Source: Nodularia spumigena CCY9414 (GTDB lineage: Bacteria > Cyanobacteriota > Cyanobacteriia > Cyanobacteriales > Nostocaceae). From it: a stretch of DNA of 64,000 nucleotides. The stretch covers positions 2,206,147-2,270,146 of the forward strand of contig NZ_CP007203.1 of assembly GCF_000340565.2 (NCBI RefSeq), read 5' to 3'. Position numbers and translations under genes: made by a program. Under the pieces are notes generated by a model, which saw nothing but the letters and a program-made list of their open reading frames with translations, was not told where the DNA came from and did not search any database. Below, one piece after another: positions 23,067 to 31,607 of this stretch (positions within the stretch are counted from its first letter, which is position 1; each line of letters begins with the position of its first letter).

Positions 23067-24596
23067 ATGATGTCTGCATTCAACCCTAATTCTCGCCAAC
23101 TCACACCCCAAGAATGGCAGAATATAGCCACGCAATCAGTGGACAGCAATAACTCCCAATTCATCATCATTGGAGGAATAATTGCGGGGTTGTTTGTTGC
23201 TTCCGGTACTGGTTTTCTTCCTAGTGGGGTTTTAGTCGCTGCTTATAGTTTTTATTCGGCGTGGCAACGCACCCAAAAAACTAATCGGAATGAGATTGCT
23301 ATTAATGAATACGGCTGCGTTGCTCATGTTCTCAAAGGACAAGATTTTCGGGACTTCCGCAAACAAGTAGGGGATGAAGAAGTTCTCAAACAAGTGCAGT
23401 GGGCAGTAAACAATAGCTATAGTCCTAGCACGGATGCCTTAAACTTTTTGGAAATGCAGCAAAAGTTTAGCCCCAAAGGATTACTTTTTAATCCACATTC
23501 TTCCTTATCTTTAAAGGATAATCCCATCCCCAATAACCCGAATGGTCTTCTCCAATCTCGTTCTGGCTTCGGCATGAGCGCTCAATCGAATGAGAAAAAC
23601 CCAATGCCCCCAAACCAAACTCATGTAGTCACGTTTCAACAAGATATACCAGACCTAGCCAAAAAGATGGCAGAGGTATTGAAAAATTCTTTAATCATTG
23701 GTGTGCCAGGAGTAGGGAAGGATTATTTTGTCAGCAATGCCCTGGAATGGGTAAAAAAACTTCATTCTAACTGCACAATATTTTTCATTGATCCCAAAGA
23801 TGATCCCAAAGAAACTGGATATTTTCAAGGACGGGTTGATTATCTATTTCGTTTAAATATTTGCACCCACGATCCAGTACAGGTTTACGAATGGGTTCAA
23901 AGGTGCTTTCAAGCTTATGACAAATTTGATGCGGGTACAGGCTTAAAGCTGCTAATATTTAATGAGATAGCAGCTACGAATAAAACCCTTACTAATGTCA
24001 AAGGAGCCTTGAATTGGGTCAAATCTAAGATGGTTGGTTATAGCAGTTCTGGTGATTCTCGTGGAATCAAAATTTGGGGAATTTCTCAAAACGCTCACAA
24101 TTCAGGCATTGGCTTTGATGGTGGAGAAAAGTCAATTTTTACGCCTATTGTCATTGTTGCTGAAAACGAAATATCGGCATCAGAGCAAGTCTTGAGAGCG
24201 CACATTATTCCCAACGACAAACGCTTAACTTCTGACGAAATCAAGGCAATATGTCGCCAATCACCTGTAAAAAGAGCAATTTTTCACGGAACTTATAATC
24301 AATGGTTTCCTATGCCTGAATTGACAAATTATTCGGGTTATGACCGTGATTCTCGTACTTTTATTTCTGAACAAGAACCACAAGTTAAAACTACTCAAAC
24401 CCAGCATAAAACGCAAGTAAATTTGATGATTTACAGGCTGGAAATATCCAGCCAATTAACATTAGAAGAGTTTATTGAAAATGATTTAAAGGCTCCTTAT
24501 GGCAGGAATAAAAATCAACTTAAAACAGCAATTATTGAAATGTTACATAAAGCTAGACGCACAGATTTACTCAATAAATTTCAAGTGATGGTCTAA
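23067..24596 (+). CDS. membrane-anchored P-loop ATPase, T4CP/FtsK-like
   Basis: 509 residues from ATG 23067 (ATGATG). A hydrophobic hairpin near residues 25-60 (IIIGGIIAGLFVASGTGFLP) anchors it. Walker A is LIIGVPGVGKDYF, followed by a strand IFFIDPKDDPKETGYF as in coupling proteins; Walker B is LKLLIFNEIA; a downstream KIWGISQNAHNSGIGFDGGE resembles the sensor region where FtsK/VirD4 ATPases read nucleotide state. The C-terminus is helical and basic. Last gene of the 20200-24596 operon. Probably moves DNA or protein across the membrane. Confidence 0.65.
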   Translation: MMSAFNPNSRQLTPQEWQNIATQSVDSNNSQFIIIGGIIAGLFVASGTGFLPSGVLVAAYSFYSAWQRTQKTNRNEIAINEYGCVAHVLKGQDFRDFRKQVGDEEVLKQVQWAVNNSYSPSTDALNFLEMQQKFSPKGLLFNPHSSLSLKDNPIPNNPNGLLQSRSGFGMSAQSNEKNPMPPNQTHVVTFQQDIPDLAKKMAEVLKNSLIIGVPGVGKDYFVSNALEWVKKLHSNCTIFFIDPKDDPKETGYFQGRVDYLFRLNICTHDPVQVYEWVQRCFQAYDKFDAGTGLKLLIFNEIAATNKTLTNVKGALNWVKSKMVGYSSSGDSRGIKIWGISQNAHNSGIGFDGGEKSIFTPIVIVAENEISASEQVLRAHIIPNDKRLTSDEIKAICRQSPVKRAIFHGTYNQWFPMPELTNYSGYDRDSRTFISEQEPQVKTTQTQHKTQVNLMIYRLEISSQLTLEEFIENDLKAPYGRNKNQLKTAIIEMLHKARRTDLLNKFQVMV

Positions 24597-24845
24597 GTAT
24601 AAGCTTGGCTTTTCCACCGATTTGTAGTAATATTGATTATTCGCTGGGGTATTATATTTTGTATTTAGAGTAAAAATTAACCTCTGAAAGGAAAATTCTA
24701 GCTGGAAATAAATCCATTTGTCTAGATGTTTCAAACAAAATTTTCTCCACATATCTATAACTTATAGCGATTTTAAAGTCCAAGTTGATCGCAATTAAAT
24801 TAATTCGTTGATAAGCTACTTACATTAACACAATTTTAGAGAATT
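24597..24845. other. AT-rich intergenic region
   Basis: About 250 bases, AT-rich, without a convincing gene, hairpin or repeat. Probably holds the terminator of the membrane operon and the promoter of the gene at 24846, but I see no clear signal. Confidence 0.4.
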
Positions 24846-25043
24846 ATGGCAATTAAAAAACATATTAATCTTAATCAAGGATGTTCCATTAACACTATAA
24901 ATAAAAAGATAATTTTCAATTTAGGAACTGAATATCTGTTGAATTCAATAACGCAAGCATTAAAAAACCATTATTCGCCCGAAACTCAAAAAAATGCTAT
25001 TGAAGAAAGTTCCAAATTGCTACCTGACTTTGTATTACAATAA
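24846..25043 (+). CDS. small hypothetical protein
   Basis: 65 residues, basic then helical (INTINKKIIFNLGTEYLLNS, AIEESSKLLPDFVLQ). Preceded by a weak GAGAA before ATG. Not recognised; 24 bases before the next gene in the same direction. Confidence 0.45.
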   Translation: MAIKKHINLNQGCSINTINKKIIFNLGTEYLLNSITQALKNHYSPETQKNAIEESSKLLPDFVLQ

Positions 25044-25067
25044 TTATTAAAACGCCAAGAACAGGTA

Positions 25068-25448
25068 GTGAATGTCAATCCAGATACCTTAATCGTGGTT
25101 AGTTGTCAGATAGCAGGAACTGAAGTAGATGAGTTGGGGTTTGATTTAAATATTGACGTATGTTTTGTAGTTGGAGATACAAAAGGTCAAAATCATTTTC
25201 GGGCTAATAAGATAACTTTTTGGTCGAATATCTGGGGTGATGAAGAACAGCTTTTTGATTTAGAAGATGAACTAGGTGAACAGTTCTGGACAAATTATCA
25301 AACCCAGTTGCTTTTTGATGAAAAAGAACAGCAGATAATTAAAATTGAAGTATCACAAACAGATAATTACCCAGCAAGATTAAATTTCCACCCATCACTT
25401 CAAATCTTTAGCCCATCTATAGATACCTTTGCCGATGATAGTTTTTAA
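25068..25448 (+). CDS. hypothetical protein
   Basis: 126 residues from GTG 25068. Acidic, strand-rich (LIVVSCQIAGTEVDELGFDL, NIDVCFVVGDTKG, QIIKIEVSQTDNYPARLNFH). No motif recognised. Terminates before a hairpin at 25503-25530. Confidence 0.5.
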   Translation: MNVNPDTLIVVSCQIAGTEVDELGFDLNIDVCFVVGDTKGQNHFRANKITFWSNIWGDEEQLFDLEDELGEQFWTNYQTQLLFDEKEQQIIKIEVSQTDNYPARLNFHPSLQIFSPSIDTFADDSF

Positions 25449-25502
25449 AAGATATTATACGCTATAAAAAGCAGAACCGAATAGTAATAAACCAGTTCTT
25501 GT

Positions 25503-25530
25503 TCAGGTGGGGACGAATCCCCATCTGAAT
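25503..25530. terminator. strong hairpin between convergent genes
   Basis: TGGGGA-CGAA-TCCCCA with flanking TTCAG/CTGAA pairing, between the stop of the 25068 gene and the stop of the sigma factor fragment. GC-rich stem, tetraloop; no long T run, so termination strength is uncertain. Confidence 0.5.
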
Positions 25531-25542
25531 TATCCCTCTTGT

Positions 25543-26098
25543 TCAAGAAAATAAATATTGTTCAATTTCAGGTTGTTGACGGCGTAGAACAGTGATTGCT
25601 TGCTGCTGGATTTGACGAACTCGTTCTCGACTGACATTCATTTTCTCGCCAATTTGAGCCAAAGTCAGTTCTTGATCGTTCTCTAATCCAAAGCGCAAAA
25701 TTAATACTTCACGCTGTGTTGGTTTGAGGGATGCTAATAAACTATTCAAATCTTGGCGCAGAAGTTCTTGGGTGATATGCTCGTTGGGAGATATGCCTCC
25801 ATCTGGCAAAAGTGCATTAAGTTCTGTGTCTTGATTATCTCCGACCTTGACATCTAAAGAAATTGGCTGACGAGAGGTGCTGAGAAAATCTCTAATCTGG
25901 CTTGGTTGTAAGTTTAAAGTTTCAGCAATTTCTGTAATACTGGCCGGACGACCAAGTTTCTGAAACAGTTCTCGCTGTACTTTTTTAATTTTGTTGAGTT
26001 GTTCGGTGATATGAATTGGCAAGCGAACAGTACGGGACTTTTCCGCGATCGCCCGTGTGATTGACTGCGTAATCCACCAATAGACATAAGTTGATAAC
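25543..26098 (-). pseudogene. group 2 sigma-70 factor, 5' part removed by IS
   Basis: The frame is open from the IS edge: KLSTYVYWWITQSITRAIAE (region 2.3-2.4, promoter melting and -10 reading), then the region 3 helices (ITEQLNKIKKVQRELFQKLG) and region 4 (REVLILRFGLENDQELTLAQ, NVSRERVRQIQQQAITVLRR, -35 reading). Everything before region 2.3 is missing, replaced by the IS4-family element. The next in-frame ATG is at 26022 but would give a protein lacking core-binding region 2. The gene is dead as a sigma factor; the lost part is not elsewhere in the window. Confidence 0.88.
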
Positions 26099-27438
26099 TT
26101 GAGGGGGCGACAAAGAAGTTAAAGAGGCTGCTGTATAAGCATCATAGCCATCACCCCCTGCTGATAAAATGCCTGCTTATTGCGAACGGCAGCCATCATT
26201 TCCAAGACCAAATCCTGACACCCATTCAGCGAAATTATCCAATTGTATCCGTATAAGCCTATCCAGAAAGCACTATGTCTTTTTCTGTTTCTGTTCAAAT
26301 CACTTGGACGACAGACATAAGATTGTTGTCTAGAAAATTGAGTTTTTTTGACCTTGTAACCATGCAGAAGTCATTGCTATAGCAATTAATAAAATCAGAC
26401 GGACAAGCCTATCAGGAGAAGCTTGAGAACCTTCTAGATTATAGCCACCAGTTTTACAGTCTTTAAACATAGCCTCAATCCCAAAACGTTGACCATATAT
26501 TTTGACAGTCGTTGATACATCTGTCAGATTAGTTGATAAATACCAAGGCTCTTTCTCTTGTTTGCCACGATATTTTCGTTTCCAATAAACTGCTAAATTA
26601 CAACGACCAAACCCTTTATTTTGTGTGAGATTGACATCGGGATAAAATCGGCGGTCACCGGGAGAAAGTGGAATCGTATGTAGCGGTTGAAAATCTTGCC
26701 TTTTTTTCCGAAAAGTAGTGTCCTTTTTTTGTCGAAAAACATACTTTAAACCTTGACGGTGCAACCAACTGGCTAATTCAATCCCATGAAATTCTCTATC
26801 CCCAATCACCACTAATTGATAATGTTTCTAGAGCCGGATTACCGGGCGTAATACCTTTTGTTGTTCTTGCAGGTTACTGCAACCATCTTTGTTAAGTAAA
26901 CACCAATATATTGGCAATGCCCTTTTTTGATAAATCACGCTCACCATCAAAATATTATTGTCTTTCCATTGGGTTCTATCCAGGGCAATAATCAATTGTG
27001 ATTTGGGTTTGATTAGACGTGATAATATTTCTTCAATAATGGGAAACCATAGTAGCACTACACTCAACGCATTCGATTTGAGAAATCTTTGTAAGTGACG
27101 ACGACGGCTATTTTGTTGTATTGGTAAAGGTATAGTAGCAGCCAATCTTTCTATTTTTACTTGTTTCTGACTTTGTAGCAACCATACCAGCATTTTTAGA
27201 GTAATTAATTGTGTACGGCTGAGGTACTTGGATAGGATTGGTTGATAGAATGAGGGTAACATTTATTTCGGGTCTTGTTAATTTGACGAGACCATTCTTT
27301 TTTACCATCAAACTGTCCCTCTTAATTAGCTGTCTAATAACCACATAGTATTGTCAATAAGAACCGTTTTTTTTGAGAGGGTCTGTTACTTCAATCCCTC
27401 TGGGAGTAATACTTTTACCATTTTTGTCGCCCCCTCAA
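26099..27438 (-). mobile_element. IS4-family insertion sequence, full length (1340 bp), inactivated
   Basis: Ends TTGAGGGGGCGACAAA at 26099 and its inverse at 27423-27438. Left of it is a truncated sigma factor, right of it a truncated gene, and I find no direct target duplication, so DNA was lost on at least one side after insertion. The transposase gene inside has a stop codon. The segment 26099-26326 recurs inverted at 62367-62594, and 26547-27438 recurs at 5616-6260. Confidence 0.9.
26330..27262 (-). pseudogene. IS4-family transposase with in-frame amber codon
   Basis: Starts ATG 27262; about 310 codons but stopped by TAG at 26828-26830. Catalytic Asp 1 is in LIIALDRTQW, Asp 2 in VVIGDREFHG, and the Glu lies in the Y-2-R-3-E-6-K signature YGQRFGIEAMFKDCK, which is diagnostic of the IS4 family. 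The copy at 5616 has TTG (Leu) at the codon that is TAG here, so one substitution killed this copy. Unless the host suppresses amber codons, no active transposase is made in this window. Confidence 0.9.
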
Positions 27439-28401
27439 GTAGATTGCATCCATCTTCTGCTGGAGTTGCGATCGCCCTTCTGAACCTAGATTCTTTTGGG
27501 TAATCGCTTCATCACTCACAATGGAGTCTAGGTGCTGCATCATCTCTTGCAAACTACCGCCAGCTTCGGGACTAGCATTCGCCAGCAGCACCCGCACTTT
27601 CTGAAGATGCTTCTCCATCTTGCGTTTGAATTGCACGGGCTTACGTCCCGGTTCCCAATCAGCTAACTCTTCGAGCAATTGTGCGGCTAGTTGTTCTCCA
27701 CCGGCGATCGCAGACTCCCGCAACCGTTCCTCCAGGTTTTGGTCATACTGTTGGATAAACTGAGTAATTTGTTGCAAGCACTCAGCTTGTTGTTGGTTCA
27801 GTTGTTCGGACAAAGCTGGGATAATCACCGGACGACCAATCACAACTTGCAAATAATCCTCTAACTCAGGCAAAATGGGGAATGCCTTGAGTAAGTTTGC
27901 TTTGACTTCCTCTTGTTTGTCTTGAGGCAGTTCCCAGACATTCAGCGATATGAAGTTTTCGATGCGTTCTTGGTAATCAGCCAATCCCTCTGTGTATGAC
28001 TCTTTGAGTCCATCGCGGAGTGTTGGTGCAATGACATCCCGAATATTGAGCAACTGACTCCATACCAGAGGTGCGAGGTCAATCGGACAAATCCAGTCGC
28101 CATTATCAGCAGTCATCCACTCCTGAACAGAAGCAATTTCCTGTCGCAATTGAGATGCTGCTTCGTCCAAAGCTTTGAATACTTTTATACCTCGCAAACC
28201 TACTTCGGAAGATTTAACTTTGATTAAGTCTGATTCTTCGCCTTCAGCCTTTAAAACATCAGTCCAACGAGGCGAATTGCTTTTCGTGGTTTTCTTCAGC
28301 TTTATCGTCAGCCGAATCCGAGTTTTATTGAGTTTAGAAAAGTTGTAACGTTCAATTACAGCATCATTCAGAAATGCTTCATTTGCAATTGCTTGTACCA
28401 T
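27439..28401 (-). pseudogene. hypothetical coiled-coil protein, 3' end cut by IS
   Basis: From ATG 28401 about 321 native codons run to the IS edge; the frame then ends inside the IS at 27415 (adding RGRQKW). The start is AUG in a region without a clear ribosome site. The N-terminus has basic strands (KLNKTRIRLTIKLKKTTKS), then a long region with Gln and Glu rich helices (QLNQQQAECLQQITQFIQQY, KMEKHLQKVRVLLANASPEA). I recognise no family with confidence. The four genes from here to 29420 all run leftward and may have been one operon. Confidence 0.65.
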
Positions 28402-28529
28402 TTTAGTTAGTTGGTAATTAATTTTTTCACTCAAATTTCGCGTAGCGTTTATATTTAAACAACTACGCAAAATTTGTATCTGCACAGACTAAAACCAGCG
28501 TTCACTTAAACGCCAGAATCCGAATGCAG

Positions 28530-28718
28530 CTAAACAATTACCCAATAAGTCCCTTGGTTACGAACTATTTGGGATTGATGATTGATTGTTGCTGTCCCAA
28601 GCTGATGATTATTTTTTAGTTGGTGGATATCTCTAATAGCACGATAAATTATCTTGTTTGTGCCATTTTTTTGTAGCTTAATGGGACGTTTCACAAGCTT
28701 TGGTTTGTGTTTGGGCAT
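28530..28718 (-). CDS. small basic hypothetical protein
   Basis: 62 residues, strongly basic (MPKHKPKLVKRPIKLQKNG), with a short helical middle (YRAIRDIHQLKNN). Nucleic-acid binding is possible by charge alone. Not recognised. Confidence 0.45.
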   Translation of the reverse strand: MPKHKPKLVKRPIKLQKNGTNKIIYRAIRDIHQLKNNHQLGTATINHQSQIVRNQGTYWVIV

Positions 28719-28766
28719 TAACTAATCACTGAAATCTCGTTGATTTTCGCGTAGCGTTATTGATGA

Positions 28767-29135
28767 TTACTTACTCAAAACAGCGACTAACACTCCGTTA
28801 TCCTCGTTCATCGCAATGATGGCTTCTGTAGGACAATTATCTATGTCGGTGGCTTTTATGGAAGGATGAACTTCGTAAGGGTCAAGATTGCATTCTTGAA
28901 TCGGGATAAAATTTCGCTGAACTTTTAACTTGTTCACGGAAGGGTTATCTCCATCATTCCATTGTATCGGAACGAATAATGCAGCCTTTTTCCCTAATAG
29001 TGCTGACTTTAATTTCGTTGGAGCAATAAATCCATGTCTGACACCAATTTTGTCAAAATCATGATCCGAATCTATAATGCGTCCTAATTCTGACACAACA
29101 AATTTACCTGTTTTTTGGTCGTAGCTCAGTTTCAT
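28767..29135 (-). CDS. hypothetical protein
   Basis: 122 residues, strand-rich start (KLSYDQKTGKFVVSELGRII), a middle QWNDGDNPSVNKLKVQRNF and an end CPTEAIIAMNEDNGVLVAVL. No motif recognised. Nine bases after the gene at 29145. Confidence 0.5.
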   Translation of the reverse strand: MKLSYDQKTGKFVVSELGRIIDSDHDFDKIGVRHGFIAPTKLKSALLGKKAALFVPIQWNDGDNPSVNKLKVQRNFIPIQECNLDPYEVHPSIKATDIDNCPTEAIIAMNEDNGVLVAVLSK

Positions 29136-29144
29136 TGATATTAC

Positions 29145-29420
29145 CTACAAGAAGAATACTTTCAAAATTCGCTCCATTTTGGATTTTTCTACATCTGGTA
29201 AATCATGAAAATTTACCAATTCTGAATCGTACACTTGGTCGATACTTGTACATTCATCAATGACTTCTGCATAAACATACGCATCGTCGTAGTCGAACCC
29301 GTTTGCTAATAGCCAAGGCAAAACACTATCAATTTTCAGGATTTCTTCAATTTCCAATAAATCAGCAAACTCGGCTAGACTTTGAGGAGAGGGAGGAACA
29401 ATTACCACGTTGTTAGTCAT
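29145..29420 (-). CDS. hypothetical acidic protein
   Basis: 91 residues, very acidic (SLAEFADLLEIEEILKIDSV, YDDAYVYAEVIDECTSIDQV). First gene of the leftward run. No family recognised. Confidence 0.5.
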   Translation of the reverse strand: MTNNVVIVPPSPQSLAEFADLLEIEEILKIDSVLPWLLANGFDYDDAYVYAEVIDECTSIDQVYDSELVNFHDLPDVEKSKMERILKVFFL

Positions 29421-29465
29421 GATTTTGAATCTTTATTTTCGTTAGTTTTTGCGTAGCATTCTAAT

Positions 29466-29500
29466 AAAAAAGCGCCTTGCTCTTAACAAAGCGCTTTTTT
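29466..29500. terminator. bidirectional terminator in a divergent gap
   Basis: AAAAAAGCGC (29466-29475) pairs with GCGCTTTTTT (29491-29500). Works on either strand. It sits between genes that point away from each other (29420 leftward, 29625 rightward), where no terminator is expected, which suggests a lost gene or an attenuator. Confidence 0.65.
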
Positions 29501-29624
29501 ATGTATTACTTGCTCAAACTGAGCTAAAACATGTTCTAGTTCATTGGTTTTGAATGAACAGGCGATTTCCTACTCAGGAGTAGGGTAAAAGCTAAACTAA
29601 TGACCTATAATTCCGAGTAAAGAT

Positions 29625-29894
29625 ATGCTCATGTTAGATTTTAACAATGCTGTCTGTTCGTCCCACGTCCCACTTAATCAATATCCGAACATGAACATCG
29701 ACCGATTGCAGGAACTCAAGCAAAAACTGACTATTGAAGCCGATTTATCCCGTATCTGGTTATTTTATATGGATCATTTTGCGGATCATCCCGAATTTAC
29801 TGAACTGGGTAAGCCTGGCTATAATCAATACCTAGATGCTGTCCTGCACAACACTTGTCAGCGGATACCGTTGGCAAATTCCTCAGCTAAGTGA
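29625..29894 (+). CDS. small hypothetical protein
   Basis: Up to 89 residues; the real start may be the ATG at 29691 (MNIDRLQELKQKLTIEADLS). Helical, with DHFADHPEFTELGKPGYNQY then LHNTCQRIPL. Looks real by composition; not recognised. Confidence 0.5.
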   Translation: MLMLDFNNAVCSSHVPLNQYPNMNIDRLQELKQKLTIEADLSRIWLFYMDHFADHPEFTELGKPGYNQYLDAVLHNTCQRIPLANSSAK

Positions 29895-29928
29895 CCTTTG
29901 TGACTAATATTTTGCTTTAAATTTCTAG

Positions 29929-29970
29929 CTGGTAAATTCTGATGAATGAGTATTTTTCAATAAGTGATCA
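29929..29970. repeat. 42-bp dispersed repeat, copy 1
   Basis: Matches 33439-33480 at 36 of 42 positions, direct orientation (shared blocks include AATTCTGAT and TATTTTTCAATAA). It lies beside the stop of the HNH-like gene; the other copy lies before the type I R-like gene. Nature unknown. Confidence 0.6.
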
Positions 29971-29974
29971 CTAC

Positions 29975-30616
29975 TCAAACAGATGCAGAAGCAGAGCCGC
30001 CTAACGTATTCCTGTAAGCCTCAGATGCTTCCTCACCAAAACCACCAGCTTGGACATGACGAAGTAGAGATTGGACAATTGGCATCGCAATACTCATCCC
30101 AAATAGGGCATTAAAACCTGCAACAACCACTGGTGCTGACAACACAACCGTAAATTCTGGGAATAACGCTAATACAGCCACTAAGACCAGAAAAACAATT
30201 GGTGTAGCGATACCTGCTGTCTTTGCGGTTTCTACAATTAAATTTTTATATTCTTCAACAGTAATATCACCTCGGTAAAGATCCAAGGAGTAGCAAATTG
30301 CTGTCACTACAACTTGGGTGAGAATAGCTGCTCCTGTGGCAGTGATCCCCAGCCTAGCAATAGTACCAGAATTACTGATGATAGAATCTACTGCATTGTA
30401 AACCCGAATATACAACTGTTCCCCCACAGTCATTACTTCAGCACCGCGACGAAAATTATCAACACCCACTTCCCATACAATGTTGTCAGCACCATTTGAC
30501 CCACCTTGGGAGCGTGGAATGATATGACTACCATGTTTATCGCTCAAGAATTCACGGATAGTTCGTTCGTTAGCCCCTAGCTTTGATGTACCGGGGATTT
30601 TATCAAACAGTTGCAT
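29975..30616 (-). CDS. membrane protein with HNH-like N-terminus
   Basis: 213 residues. Near residues 28-50: DKHGSHIIPRSQGGSNGADN then IVWEVG, a pattern close to HNH/colicin-type nuclease (His, GG, Asn-Ile). The rest has two or three long hydrophobic segments (TIARLGITATGAAILTQVVV, IATPIVFLVLVAVLALFPEF). Start overlaps the end of the ParB-like pseudogene by 14 bp. May be a nuclease toxin or a membrane-linked HNH protein. Confidence 0.5.
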   Translation of the reverse strand: MQLFDKIPGTSKLGANERTIREFLSDKHGSHIIPRSQGGSNGADNIVWEVGVDNFRRGAEVMTVGEQLYIRVYNAVDSIISNSGTIARLGITATGAAILTQVVVTAICYSLDLYRGDITVEEYKNLIVETAKTAGIATPIVFLVLVAVLALFPEFTVVLSAPVVVAGFNALFGMSIAMPIVQSLLRHVQAGGFGEEASEAYRNTLGGSASASV

Positions 30617-31314
30617 TGATTGCCGTGACTATGCACCAGCAACCGCCTTTACCACGTAGATCAGGATTGTCTTTAGCTAGAATTTGACAGACTTCGCCAA
30701 CTTGGTAAGTATTGGGGACTTTGGTACGTTCCATAATTCGCTGCACTACATCTTTCACGATTCTGCCACTAGGCACTTTACCGCCAGCTTCCTCTACTGC
30801 GGTCTGCCATACGAATTGCTGTTGTTGGGGTTCAAGCTTCGTGAGGGGACGGACTTGTCCTTCGCTGGTAGGCAAGATTTGTTGCTGATCAGAGTTAACT
30901 GTAGCAGGATCATCTTCAATTTCGTTTTGTGTCCAAATTGGACACATTTTCATCAAGTTATCAAATACAACCGAAGCTTCGATTAATCTATAAGGATGAC
31001 GACGCTCAAACCCAAACCTGTTCTTGCAATACTCCTCAAAGGTTGAATGCGTTGAACGGTAAAGTCTGCGATTGGCTTCGCCAGTGCCGGAGGCAATCGC
31101 GCAACTCCATCAGCGCCTTACCAGCTTCAAAAACCGCTCTTTCCACTTTGCGTTCCAAGTGCAGGAGATCGCGCTGTTCTTCCTGGGTCAATTCCTCCAC
31201 TTCTACAGCCGTCACCTCAATAGTCACTAAATCCTGATGATCCTGGGACAGTACATCTGGATTCTTTGGAGTTCGGGAGGTGACTTTTTTACGCTTCGAG
31301 GGTGGTTTGTTCAT
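30603..31314 (-). pseudogene. ParB/DUF3102-like plasmid protein, frameshifted by 25-bp insertion
   Basis: Reading from ATG 31314: VERAVFEAGKALMELRD, then the frame breaks. Skipping 25 bp (31073-31097) restores it: RRLYRSTHSTFEEYCKNRFG then FERRHPYRLIEASVVFDNL and on through PLTKLEPQQQQFVWQTAVEE to the stop at 30603. The intact protein would have about 228 residues and is the same kind as the 538-residue protein at 8366 (NFEEYCQRE). Without the join only a 92-residue N-terminal and a 117-residue C-terminal fragment (ATG 30956) can be made. Likely plasmid partition or replication control. Confidence 0.75.
31073..31095. mobile_element. 23-bp small dispersed repeat inserted in a HIP1 site
   Basis: The element is two adjacent mini-hairpins, TGGC-TTC-GCCA and TGCC-GGA-GGCA. 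Directly on each side is AT (31071-31072 and 31096-31097). Removing the element and one AT gives GCGATCGC (HIP1). This fits insertion of a small dispersed repeat with 2-bp duplication of the target. Such 21-27 bp elements are known from Nostoc genomes. Confidence 0.7.
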
Positions 31315-31361
31315 ATTTCGACCTCTAGCTGAACAGTCGTTGACGAGTATTAAAAGGATTT

Positions 31362-31583
31362 TTAGTTGTCATCTCCTACAATCTCTTTTAAAGTTTCGAC
31401 GTGAAGACATTGAGAACGAATCAACCTCTCGATTACTTCTGCTCTAGTTAGTTCCATTTTTTCAGCTACAGCATCAACAAGCTCAATCGCTGTCGGGGTC
31501 AACATGATTTGAACCCGTTGCTTGCTTTCGCCCCATGTTCCTGGCTTAACTCGATAATCTTTTGCCACTAGCGTTTTAACCAT
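31362..31583 (-). CDS. ribbon-helix-helix regulator (CopG/MetJ-like)
   Basis: 73 residues from ATG 31583 (a further ATG at 31607 is in frame). QRVQIMLTPTAIELVDAVAE and MELTRAEVIERLIRS are the strand, helix and second helix of an RHH domain that binds DNA as a dimer. Inverted ACACATATA sites at 31595-31603 and 31644-31652 flank its start and are likely operators for autoregulation. Typical of plasmid copy control or an antitoxin; no toxin partner is obvious beside it. Confidence 0.75.
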   Translation of the reverse strand: MVKTLVAKDYRVKPGTWGESKQRVQIMLTPTAIELVDAVAEKMELTRAEVIERLIRSQCLHVETLKEIVGDDN

Positions 31584-31607
31584 ATCAACACCTACACATA
31601 TATTCAA

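Larger units (their letters stand above)
28436..29460 (-). promoter_or_regulatory. GCGTAGCGTT motif upstream of three consecutive genes
   Basis: TTTCGCGTAGCGTT occurs at 28436-28449 and 28745-28758, and TTTTTGCGTAGCATT at 29446-29460. Each lies about 26-36 bases upstream of a start codon (28401, 28718, 29420). Position relative to the starts suggests a shared control element, though GCGTAGCG is also part of dispersed Nostoc repeats, so it may be chance. Confidence 0.35.

Noticed and set aside
25503-25530. tRNA-like T-arm (GGGGACGAATCCCC)
   Set aside because: Only one stem can be formed; no acceptor or anticodon arm nearby.
26099-27438. Target-site duplication for the full IS4-family copy
   Set aside because: Flanks (AACTTG side and AGTAGA side) give no direct repeat; the apparent symmetry is just the inverted ends.
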